In this document: positions 55,321-64,000 of the stretch, piece by piece
Layout: every line of letters starts with the position of its first letter
How positions within the stretch are numbered: the stretch's first letter is position 1
From: Prorocentrum cordatum
Lineage: Eukaryota > Sar > Dinophyceae > Prorocentrales > Prorocentraceae
Assembly (NCBI GenBank): GCA_963575745.1
Contig: CAUYUJ010003625.1
Location: forward strand, 1-64,000
Reading direction: 5' to 3'
DNA length: 64,000 nt
Notes under the pieces: model-generated
The model's database searches: none
Told to the model about the DNA's origin: nothing
What the model saw: the letters and a program-made list of their open reading frames with translations, nothing else
Made by a program: the position numbers and the translations under genes

Positions 55321-56555
55321 AGCACATTCGTAGCTTGAGAGGCATCCTTGCGGGGCTCGCCTCAGACCACGCAGGCCTTCAGGACTCGTCATTCATCTCA
55401 TCCTCCTCCTCTTCCACCTCTTCCTCTTCCTCCTCCTGCATCTAAACCTCCCTGTCCTCTTCCTCTCCTCCTTCAACGGTCCTGGCGGCCTTTGTTGAGG
55501 GAGGGGAGTACGAAACGGGGGGAGGAGCAGCAGGATGAGCAAGAGCAGCAACAGGAACAGCAAGAGCCATGGGGTCGAAGGCTAAAGGGTGGAATTGCAA
55601 AAAAAGGCTTGTATTGAGGACAAGGGAAGGAGGTAGGAGGGGGGGGGAGAAAAGTATTCGCATTCTGCGTTGTGCTGGGTACGGCAGGTTCGTCTCGCGA
55701 TGACGCCAGCGTTGGTTTCTGACGCTGCGTGGACTGTTCAATCTTGACCAATCTCTGCTCCTGGAGGACCCTCGAAGCCCTCGACACCATCTTCGATATC
55801 GATTTCGCGCCGTGGGCTCGTTTCTGCGGGTCTTGGGGCTCGAAGCGAGCCTCTGCGTCGCGTTCAACCTTGAACGCCCGCCCAGCCGAAAGCCGCTCGA
55901 CCTCAGTTCCCCACCCAACCGCCCTCCGAGCAGGGCACCTTGGCAGTGAGTCCGCCTGACCTAACGCGCACCGCAATAGCCTGCAAGCGCCACACCATGC
56001 ACAACACGCATGTGAACACTGGAACATGCCTTTCGGCACCACGCCATGCCTGTGAGCTCGGCGCCGCAGCAGGTGGGATGCCTGCGAGCGCCACAACACG
56101 CCTATGAGCATCAAAGCATGCCTTTCAGCACCACGCCATGCCTGTGAGCACAGTCCGCCCCCTAGCATGTAGGGTGGGGCCCAGACCCCCCCGCCCAGTA
56201 AGATCGTCAGCGTTACCTTGGGGGGACGGGTAACGAACGTCACGTCGGAAGGACAAAAAATGCTCGCATGACCGCCACGGAGACCGCGAACGAAACGTGA
56301 CCGACCGCGACGAAAGTGCCATCTTATCTTATCTCTGTAGCGGGGCAGGACTGAGTCTACCAGCAGCACCAAGCTCGCGACGACTGCGCACAAAATACCA
56401 GGCCGATGCTGGAGGCAGTGGCACCTTTCACCGTATTTTCAGCAACCGAAGCGCCAAAAAACGTGACGGAATTGCACTTGAGGCCGCCTGAAGGCAACTC
56501 CGCGGCAGCGGGCTGTGCTTGCTCTGGCGGGGAGTTCAGATGAGTACCACCATTT
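55321..56555. other. No gene seen; CTC tracts and sparse minisatellite
   Basis: 55397-55445 is CTC-rich. 55640-55652 is a G run. 55975-56160 carries the repeat noted above with TGTGAGC and CACGCCATGCC. No motif was found. Confidence 0.4.
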
Positions 56556-57031
56556 TCATGGACGCCACAGGCGCTCAGCCCGCCTCGCAGACAGCCTGAA
56601 CACGCCAGCGAAGCCCAGCAACAGCTGAATCATGTGTCCCTCTGACGCTAAAGCTAAGAACCGGCCGAGCAGATACATTGAGGTACGCCCAGGGTGGCAT
56701 GACGTCCTTGTGGCTCCTCCCCTCCCTGGGCGGATGTCGAACACGGTGTTGAGGAAATCACCAAAACACCAATCCGACAAAACAAACTTGATACGACAAA
56801 ACCGAATGCAAGTATCTTCAGCAACTGTGAAGACAAGAGTGTGTAACAGGCGCACTTTGAAAACACCACAGAGCAATAAGAGGTAACCGCACCAACCAAA
56901 GCCAAAACAATGTATGCGCTTGGAGCTCTGGTTGACAGCCTGCTCAGCAATATGCCCGTGTTCGCCACCAGGAAAAGAAACCCGACCAGTGCGCCACCAC
57001 CGAATGCAACGCCGTTGTCGGAACACCCCAA
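56556..57031 (-). CDS. Possible membrane-protein exon(s), hypothetical
   Basis: The frame from ATG 57031 is strongly hydrophobic for about 90 residues, with three or more candidate membrane segments (GALVGFLFLVANTGILL, SAYIVLALVGAVTSYCSVVF, ILAFGFVVSSLFCRIGVLVI), and then loses this character. Another frame (to 56556) continues with FLNTVFDIRPGRGG and MIQLLLGFAGVFRL. A frameshift or an intron would join them. The local base composition is less GC-rich than the surroundings, which fits exon or transferred sequence. No family is recognised. It could be chance. Confidence 0.3.
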
Positions 57032-57077
57032 CTGAAATCTCTTATCAAGGGACTTTTTCCCGCGGCTGGGACACCCC

Positions 57078-57380
57078 GCTCAGCGTCGGGAGCGCCCAAA
57101 TGGATTTTCCCCCCCGGAACTGTTCCAGGATGAAAATCCATCCGGACCGCCCCCGTTGCAAAAAAAACGCTTTCGGGGAGAACGGAAAGGGTATACCCGC
57201 GCCCCAAAAGCCGCAATGTGCCAAATGATTTGTTTTGGGTTTCTTTTTCCTCGCGACAGGGCCCCCTCGCCCAGTCTCAATAGCGCCCTCGATGGATTTT
57301 CACCCCGGAGCCGTTCCAGGGGGAAAATCCATCTAGGACCGCCCCCCAGCGCAGAGCAACGCTGTCGGGACCACGGAAAA
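57078..57380. repeat. Duplicated nested palindrome unit
   Basis: Two ~100 bp copies (about 57085-57180 and 57277-57370). Each has outer arms ATGGATTTTC / GAAAATCCAT (57100-57109 with 57132-57141; 57292-57301 with 57323-57332). The inner pair is GGAAC-T-GTTCC in copy 1 and the less perfect GGAGCCGTTCC in copy 2. GGACCGCCCCC follows both. Confidence 0.9.
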
Positions 57381-57830
57381 ACGAAAACCCGAAACAACAA
57401 AAAACACAAACAACTCAAAACAATCCGACGGCGAAAACCCCTGACAAGCAGAAAACCAGAAAACAAGAAACTGGAAACAAAAACACAAAACAAGTCAAGA
57501 CACCCCGAAACCGAAGCTCGAAACCACAAGCCCGAAAACTGAAACCCGAAACAATCAAATAACAATTCAACCAAAAAAGAGAACCAGAAAACCCCACGAA
57601 AATCTGAAACACACAAACCCGAAACAAAACAAAGACACCAGAAACTTCGGTTTCGGATTGTTTCGAGTTTCATTGCTTCGGGTTTCGGCTGTCGGGCTTT
57701 CGTTGTCGAACTTTGGGGTCTCGTTTTTGGGCTGCGATTGTCGGGCTTCTGGTTTCGGGTTTCGGTTGTCTGGCTCGGTTTTCGGGCTTCGGGCTTCGGT
57801 GTTCGGGGCTCGATTTCTGGAGCCCCGCGA
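57370..57830. repeat. CGAAAACC-type low-complexity DNA that switches strand
   Basis: 57370-57645 is A/C-rich with GAAACCCGAAAC words on the plus strand. From about 57648 to 57830 the same words appear as their complement (GGTTTCGGGTTTCGG). The two halves could pair into an extended imperfect hairpin. Confidence 0.8.
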
Positions 57831-59130
57831 AGGCCCCGCGAATTAAGTCCAGAATTGATCCGCGGGCGGGACGGCAGGGGTGCGCGCGCAATAATTGTGC
57901 GCTCCTTTCTCTGTCCACACATTTTCCCGTCCCGCCACCGTGGGCCCAGCGAATTAACTCCGGAATTAATCCACGGGGGAGGAGTGGATCAGGGCGCCGC
58001 CGTGGGCCCCGCGAGTTAACTCCGGAGTTGATCCACAGGGGAAGAATGGATCAGGGCGCCGCCCTTGGCCCCGTGAATTAACTCCGGAATGCATTCACGG
58101 GGGAGGGATGGATCAGGGCGCCGCCCTGGTCCCCGTGAGTTGACTCCGGAATTGATCCACGTGGGAGGCGTGGATGAGGGCGCCGCCCTGGGCCCCGTGA
58201 GTTCACTCAGGAGTTCATCCACTGGGGAAGGGGGGTGGGTCAGGGCGCCGCCTTGGGCCCCGTGAGTGGACTCTGGAGTTGATCCACGTGGGAGGGGTGG
58301 GGCAGGGTGCCACCCCAGGCCCCGTGAATTCACTCAGGAAATCATCCACTGGGGAGGGGTGGTGGATCAGGGCGCCACCCTGGGCCCCGCGAGTTAACTC
58401 CAGAATTAATTCGCGGAGACCAGAGGCCGCCTGGGGCGCCGCCATGCGGCCTCTCAAGAGCCCTCCGGGAGGCCTTTGACAGGCGCCGCCCTGGGCCCCG
58501 TGAGTTAACCCTAGAGCTAATACACAGGGAAGGGGTGGATCAGGCGCCGCCCTGGGCCCCGTGAATTAACTCCGGAGCGAATTCACGGGGGGGGGGGTCA
58601 GGGCGCCGCCCCGGGCTCCGCGAATGAATTCCAGATTCAATCCACGGGGGAGGGGTGGATCAGAGGCCGCCTCTGAGAAGCGTCGCCCTGGGCCTCGTGG
58701 GTGACTCTGGAGCTGATCCACGGGCGAGGGGCGGATCAGGGCGCCGCCCTGGGCCCCGCGAATTAACCCCAAAGTTCATCCACGGGGGGGGATCAGGGCG
58801 CCGCCCTGGGCCCTGCGAATTAACTCCGGAGTTAACCCACGAAGAAAGGGGCGTGGATCAGGGCGCCGCCTGGGGCGCCTCATTGCGGCCTCTCAGAGGC
58901 CCTCCAGGAGGCCTTTGAGTGGCGCCGCCCCGGGACCCGCGAACTAACTCCCGAGTTGATCCACGAGGGAGCGGTGGATCAGAGGCCGCCCCGGGCCCGG
59001 TGCATTTACAGGGCCCAGGGCGGCGCCTCGCAGAGGCCTCCTGGAGGGCCCCTGAGAAGCCGCCCGGGGGCGCCCCGGGCGGCCCCTGATCCGCCCCTCC
59101 CCCGTGGAGTAACTCCGGGGTTACTTCGCG
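57830..59130. repeat. 62 bp minisatellite
   Basis: About nineteen imperfect units with the 12 bp palindrome AACTCCGGAGTT or variants; ACTCCGGA recurs at 58019, 58081 and 58143. Each unit also has GATCCACGGGGGAGGGGTGG and GGGCGCCGCCCTGGGCCCC. Insertions near 58435-58480 and 58880-59090 lengthen some units. Frames across it are shadows. Confidence 0.93.
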
Positions 59131-59932
59131 GGGCCCAGGGCAGCGACCTGATCCCGCGGCGGGCGCTGGCGGCGGCGCCGAACGTGCTGGGGCGTCGCGC
59201 GCGGCGAGGCCGCCTCCGCTGCCGCCGCTGCCGGCGGCCGCCGTGGGCGCCGGCGGCGGCGCCGCCGCGGGGGCAAGGTTGCCGCCGCGGCTCGCGTCCG
59301 CGGCGGGCGCTAGCGGCGGCGCCGCCTTGGATGCTGAACCGTCGGCGGCGAAGTCAACGCCGCTGCTGGCGGCCGCGGCGGGCGCTGGCGGCTGCGCCGA
59401 TGCTACGCCGCGATATTCGGCGAGGCCGCCGCCGCTGCCGCCGCTGCTGGCGGCCGCGGCGGGCGCCGGCGGCGGCGCCGCCTCGGGGGCGAGGTTGCCG
59501 CCGCTGCCGGCGGCCGCTGGGGGCGCGGGCGGGCCCGCCGCCGCGTCGGCCGCCGCGGCGACGAGGGCGGGCGGGCCCGCCGCCGAGTCGGGCGCCTGGG
59601 CGACTGGGGCGGGCGGCCCCGTCGGCGCCGAGGCTGGCGCCCTGGCGCCACGCCGCGCTCCGCGGCGCTTCGGCCCCGCGCGGCAGCCTCGGGCGAGGGC
59701 GCGGGGGGGGCGCGGGGGGCGGGGTGGGAAGGAGGGGGAGGGGGGGGGGGGGGGGGCAACGAAGGCAATTGGGCAGGGGGGTAAAGGGAGCGGGAGAGGC
59801 GGGGGGCGGTGGAAGGGAGGGGCGGGGGGGGCGGGGCGAGACTGGCGAGCAGGAGCGAGGGGGGGAATGCCTGGGGAAGGGGGGGGGGGTGGTTGAAGGG
59901 GCGGCAGGGGTTGGAAGCAGAGCACAGAGCAT
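59131..59932. repeat. GCC/GGC-rich repeats and G-rich tract
   Basis: 59180-59530 has imperfect ~110-130 bp repeats of GGCGGCCGCGGCGGGCGC type (Ala/Pro/Gly-coding on the minus strand). 59700-59895 is very G-rich with several runs of 7-13 G. Confidence 0.85.
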
Positions 59933-60150
59933 CACCTTAAAACACCCCCTAACCCTACCAACCCATAGCACCCTATCACCCGAACCCCAACGCTGACTCG
60001 ATCGCCCCCACCCCGCACCCGCCTGCAAAACGCCCGAGCCCTAACCCGAGCGCCCTGGCCTCAACGCCCTAACCCTAACACTCTTATCTGAATGCCCTAA
60101 CACTTCACCCTTGCCCGACCACCCTAACCCTGAGGCGCCGACCGTGCGCC
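59933..60150. repeat. Degenerate telomere-like CCCTAAC tract
   Basis: Many CCCTAAC, CCCTAACC and near variants (about 59947, 60039, 60070, 60096, 60122) in a C/A-rich strand of about 200 bp. It is too degenerate to be an active telomere. Confidence 0.65.
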
Positions 60151-60187
60151 CCACCACCCTGGCCCTAACGCCGCGCCCCTACCGCCC

Positions 60188-60300
60188 GCTGTAATTCTAA
60201 CTCCAACTCTAGCTTCAAATCTACATGTAATTATGACTCTGGCTCTAACATGTTCACTCCAACTCGAACTCGAACTCTAACTCTGACTCTAACTCTAGAC
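60188..60300. repeat. AACTCT/GACTCT hexamer tract
   Basis: Imperfect 6 bp periodicity (AACTCT, GACTCT, AACTCG, GGCTCT), directly following the telomere-like DNA. Confidence 0.8.
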
Positions 60301-61467
60301 CGCCGGGAGGGAGATGAATCCGCGGATAGGAGGGGGGGCGATTGAGACAAGGACGAGGAAGGAGTACGAGGAAGAACGCGAGGAGGCGAGGCTGAAGAGG
60401 ACGACGAGGAAGAGGAACGCAAGGAGCCCCGCCCCCGCGCCTGGCGGCTGCTGCCGCTCGGGCCCCTGCCGCAACTGCGTGCGCTGCAGCTGCTGCATCT
60501 GCGACTGCGTGGCCTGCGTCTGCTGCAGGGTCATGCCGTTGCTGCTGCCGCTGGGCGCCGCAGCCTTCTGATTCGCCTCCTCGGGGGCGGGCGTCGGCGG
60601 GGGCGGCGGCGGGGGCGCCTCCGCCGCGGCCACCTCGACGACGATTGGACCCGGCGCGGGGGCAAAGCCGGTCGGCGCGAGCTGGCCCTGCTCGCGCTGA
60701 CCAGGGGGGCGCTTCGCCTTCCCCTTCTTGGCGAGCCACCCCTCCTGTGGCGGGCGGCGGCGATGCCAGTCGATCATTCTCCTTCTCATCGCCACCCTCC
60801 CCGCTCATTCCCCCCGCAAAATTCGCCCCCCTCGCCTTCCCTCGTCTTGGCCAGCCAAAGGCCCCTTGAGGCCCCTAAATCCTGGAAGCTGAAACGCTTC
60901 GCAATTTCCATGATGTAGTCGTCCGACCTCGGCGGCGGCGCTGGCTCCATGCAAGACGTATACCGCCTGCGCTCCTGCGTCGTCGTCGTCGTCGCGGTCG
61001 TCGTCGTCGTCGTCGTGGTCGCCGCGGTCGTCGTCGCCGTCGCCCTCGCCGTCGTCGCGGTCGTCGTCGTCGCCATCGCCGTCGTCGCCGCCGTCGTCGT
61101 CGCCCCGCGGGCAGTTCTTCTCGCGGCGATCGATCGCCACCTTAAGACGCTCGTGCAACTCTGCGCGCGCCTCGACCCGCATATCGGCGATCTCGAGGAC
61201 GGGCCAGACGCGAGTCGAGCGCCAGATCATGACAGAAAATCCATTGCTGGCGAGCCCAGCGGCGGCGGTCGCACCCCACTCAGAGTCGAGATGCACCAAG
61301 GCCTCGCCGGGGCAGGAACGAGGGCGAGGAGGGGCTGGGAAGGGGGGCGGGGGCAGAGGCAGCAGGGGCAGTCGCGAGGGGGGCCAGAAGCTGTTCAGGT
61401 GTAGGCTAGCGCTCAAGCCCGCCACGTGCGGGCGCACACATGTGGGTCTGAACAGTTTGCTTTCCAT
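60254..61467 (-). CDS. Possible host-type exons, hypothetical
   Basis: Several minus-strand stretches in different frames have protein-like composition. Around 61330-61130 one reads GEALVHLDSEWG, SNGFSVMIWRSTRVWPVLE and ARAELHERLKVAIDRREK. Around 60960-60840 another reads SDDYIMEIAKRFSFQDLG. Around 60780-60470 a Pro- and Gln-rich part has MTLQQTQATQSQMQQLQRTQ. An acidic stretch between the first two is the GTC microsatellite (60975-61110). They could be exons of one gene or decayed pieces. No family or splice signal was identified. Confidence 0.25.
60975..61110. repeat. GTC trinucleotide array
   Basis: Degenerate (GTCGTC)n like that at 6625-7205. Confidence 0.9.
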
Positions 61468-61589
61468 GAGATGATAGCTTCCCCTGGAGAAAAGCTTACT
61501 TGATTATGATTGTCAGTGCGTGAATTCAGATACTCACGAGCTTCGCTCACAACATCCTCGCGGGGATCAACGGCGTCTCGGGGTATGTC

Positions 61590-62544
61590 TTGGGCCACGT
61601 GCTGCAGTTCGCGGATCTAGCATTTAGCACTTCAGAGTGTGTTCGTGACGGTGTGGAGAGATCTTCGACTTGGGATTTTGTACCGCAGTCGCGATATACG
61701 TGTCAGTTCATGCCTGTGATGCTTATGTTGATCGTGCTTCTTGTGATGTTCATGGTTATCTACTTGACCGTCAGAATCTGCTGGTTTTGCAGATGTGGCG
61801 ACACGTCCTATATGTTCCGTTCACTCTCTACCCTCCGCGCACGTCTGCTCAAGTTGGTGTGCGAATTATTGTGCTGTCGACGGATGGCCGACCAACGTTT
61901 CGCGCGCCTCATCCCGAGCCCTACCTGTTACTCCCAGAAGTGTACGTCCAACAAAATTCTCCATACACAACAGGACGGATTTTGTTGCCCTGGCTACGGT
62001 ACATAACGACGTCTTCTGTTTGCATTGACTCTGCGCCTGTGTTCTCAGACTTCATCGGCAGATGTTCAGAAGCACAGTGGCCAGACGTTGACAAGATTTC
62101 TGGACTCATATACACCTCTTGGGGCTGATGACGCCCCTGGCGGTGTTCTCAATCAACGTTTGCGACGACGGATCCGAATTTTAGGCAGCTGGTGTGAAGA
62201 TTTTCCTTTGGGACAGACATGTGCGAGTACCCTGAACGCGCCACTTCATCTGTCACAGTTGTGCGTCGGCTCCCTTTGGCACGTCCACAGTGTCTCCGCT
62301 CATGATAGAGGCTCTGAAGACTCCCCAGCAGGACATGGCCAACATTCTTAGCAACCCAACCTATGCGTTGGGCACGCCCTTCATGGCTCAGCTGTACTTT
62401 GTCACCGCATGTCTGAGCATCCTACGGATACGCCAGCTTTGGACGTCGGTAGACGTCTGCAGCAGAGAGGGCAGCAACTTACACGACCTTAATTGCAGTT
62501 ACGCGTCTGTTTCAGGGCCTGTGATAAGACCAACCGAGATATGA
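61590..62544 (+). pseudogene. Lower-GC coding-like region upstream of the GIY-YIG frame
   Basis: Base composition drops here relative to the GC-rich DNA before it. One frame (61590-62006) has a strong hydrophobic segment (FMPVMLMLIVLLVMFMVIYL) followed by Cys residues. Overlapping frames (62025-62351, 62290-62544) have even composition, for example DMANILSNPTYALGTPFMAQ. The changing frame suggests a frameshifted gene or an exon-intron mosaic. It is in the same orientation as the GIY-YIG frame and may belong to the same element. Function not assigned. Confidence 0.3.
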
Positions 62545-63059
62545 GCTTATTATACCAGCTTGGGAGCGTGAGTCTATATATTGGACAGGGTCTTGTAGCG
62601 CGAACTTCGTCTGTACGATCAGGGGTCCTCAGCCGTTTTCGGGAACACCTAAGGGGCCTCCAGTGTGCTAGGGTTGGCCATCCACATCCTGACCCCCATC
62701 GGTATCGTTGCCTACTCCGAGGCTGTGAAACATGGTTGCTCTTTCTGGTAATAGATACTATGCCCGCTGCGCGGGCGCACAGTGTGGAGAGTGCCCGCAT
62801 TGCGTTCTGCCGCCCACGAGCCAATAACCCTGTAATTCCAGCGTCTGTCCCTCGAGGCCGCGTTTGTCGGCCTGCTGAAGGTGAACCCCTGAGCCCGCCC
62901 ACGTCGCGACGACGACGCGGACGGGCCTGCCGGCGACGACCCCTGGAGACCCCACCCGAGATGCTCGAACACCGCGATCTGTTTGCCCAGACGCAGCTCG
63001 ATCGGCTCTGCCAAAGGTTCGCGGGACACCAGAGGTACACTGCTTTTCGGAAGTCTTAG
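62493..63059 (+). CDS. GIY-YIG-like endonuclease, probably retroelement-borne
   Basis: Around 62541-62830 the frame reads LYQLGSVSLYIGQGLVARTS followed by SGVLSRFREHLRG, HRYRCLLRG, then ESARIAFCRPRANN. This matches the GIY-YIG layout: a Y-x(n)-YIG pair, a catalytic-position Arg, His after it, a Glu and a downstream Asn. GIY-YIG nucleases nick DNA and are fused to some retroelement polymerases such as Penelope-like elements. The C-terminal third is Arg/Pro-rich. The start is uncertain: ATG 62493 is the first, and ATG 62541 lies just before the domain. No RT is seen within the window, so the host element is inferred. Confidence 0.45.
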   Translation: MQLRVCFRACDKTNRDMSLLYQLGSVSLYIGQGLVARTSSVRSGVLSRFREHLRGLQCARVGHPHPDPHRYRCLLRGCETWLLFLVIDTMPAARAHSVESARIAFCRPRANNPVIPASVPRGRVCRPAEGEPLSPPTSRRRRGRACRRRPLETPPEMLEHRDLFAQTQLDRLCQRFAGHQRYTAFRKS

Positions 63060-63390
63060 CAACGGACTCTGGGGAAAAGCTTTGGGGGGGTCTACGACCT
63101 GTTCCGCTCTCGGGCTCAAGTCAACGGTCTTGGTGGAGGTCCTCTGAACATATATAGCCGTGGGTATGGGCTCCTGCTGGTTCGCTGGGTGGCCGCGCGT
63201 CCTGCGCAGATCTCATGGGCCACTGCGTGTGGGCACTGCGACGCGACCAGCGACCATGCGTACGTGTTCTGGCAAATGTGCACGCTCTTACCACACTTTC
63301 ATGACCGCATGCGGGTCCAAGGCACCATACGTACATACATACATGCACTACGCCTCCCACCTCCAGGCCCCTGGTCTTTACGGTCAATAA
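63060..63390 (+). other. No clear gene; continuation of the coding-like region
   Basis: Short overlapping plus-strand frames with no motif lie between the GIY-YIG frame and the terminal open frame. Confidence 0.3.
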
Positions 63391-64000
63391 TGGTTCGCAG
63401 CTTGCGCCTGCTCGACAGCGGCTCCGCGAGGTACGTCAACATGTTCGACCCTTTCGACCCGCCTGGTTTCAGCATCTTCGGAAAGCCACCCGTCTCATCG
63501 CCCAGCCCGAGCAGACGTTCAACAAGCAGTTTGTGAACTGGGGCAGCTTTTTAAGGATATGGATATTTCACTCTTGGACTCTGTGGATCTAGACGGGCTT
63601 CACCAAGCAGCCCGCGGTGAGGACATGTACAGAGCGCAGGCGAATGCACGTACGACTCCTTCTTCTGGGATTGATCCGACCGAGCTTGTCTCCGCCAGTG
63701 CAAAGTGGTTGTTTCAGGCTGACGTCGATGTCGCCAGCCTGCCCGCGACCTTGAGGCGCCCGGCCTTGTTTGAAGGCCACGGCGGGGCAGGCTCCGAGTT
63801 TGTCGAGACGCAGGCGCCCTTGCTGCCTGGGCCCGAGAAGCTGGCCGCTACGCTGGAACCGCAAGAAGCATCCCTGGCTTGCTCCGTGGAAGATAAGGGC
63901 CCCAACGCCCTCTGGTTCTCCAGCCCCACGTTCCAGGTCCTCCGATGGTTATCGATGCTCAGCCGTGCAAAATCCCGATGGAGCCGCTGCCCGCCACCCC
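63391..64000 (+). CDS. Open frame running off the window, function unknown (partial)
   Basis: Frame 1 is open from just after TAA 63388-63390 to the last base. The convincing part begins near 63538: LGQLFKDMDISLLDSVDLDG, GIDPTELVSASAKWLF, ALWFSSPTFQVLRWLSMLSR. Upstream, protein-like text (RLIAQPEQTFNKQFV) lies in another frame, which suggests a frameshift near 63535. Same orientation as the GIY-YIG frame. No family is recognised. Confidence 0.35.

Overview
The window looks like repeat-rich nuclear DNA of a eukaryote, most probably a dinoflagellate. The reasons are the high G+C, the near absence of recognisable host genes, the dense simple and tandem repeats, and the kinds of retroelement present: Ty1/copia elements with a DTA-type protease and, in one case, CCCH rather than CCHC gag zinc fingers; a tyrosine-recombinase (YR, DIRS/PAT-like) retroelement; LINE fragments with an APE-type endonuclease; and a GIY-YIG reading frame. 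The species cannot be named from the sequence. No rRNA, tRNA, CRISPR array or bacterial operon was recognised.

Layout. 0-7.4 kb: fragments of two LINE copies on the minus strand (endonuclease/linker at 0.4-1.8 kb, reverse transcriptase at 4.6-6.4 kb), separated by homopolymer, GA, AT and GTC microsatellites. 7.4-13.4 kb: mostly anonymous DNA with one doubtful coiled-coil frame. 13.4-25.7 kb: two opposed arrays of an ~89-90 bp satellite. A complete 9.4 kb Ty1/copia element (14571-23987) sits inside the first array, with 188 bp LTRs differing at one base, a 5 bp target duplication, gag, pol and a polypurine tract. 26.9-37 kb: microsatellite, a decayed minus-strand copia with CCCH fingers, hairpin-bearing repeats, a third copy of the satellite cassette and a broken coiled-coil frame. 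37-44 kb: runs of CCCAAGAGG-like repeats alternating with three copies of a ~1.2 kb repeat. 44.1-50.6 kb: a YR retroelement on the minus strand with split direct repeats, gag-like ORF, RT/RNase H, tyrosine recombinase and a terminal methyltransferase-like ORF. 50.6-60.3 kb: inverted CCCAAGAGG runs, tetranucleotide arrays, minisatellites, nested palindromes, a 62 bp minisatellite and degenerate telomere-like DNA. 60.3-64 kb: possible host-type exons on the minus strand, then a lower-GC plus-strand coding region including a GIY-YIG-like endonuclease and an open frame running off the window.

The observation most worth following is that two unrelated retroelement classes in this window each carry a class I methyltransferase-like domain with PCxxW and E-x-P boxes. 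In the copia element it lies between protease and integrase. In the YR element it is a separate ORF after the recombinase. The copia copy is very young by its LTRs, yet has a stop codon in the protease, a lost zinc-knuckle Cys and a lost catalytic Asp in RT, which suggests recent mobilisation in trans. All functional statements are inferred from motifs; no searches were run.
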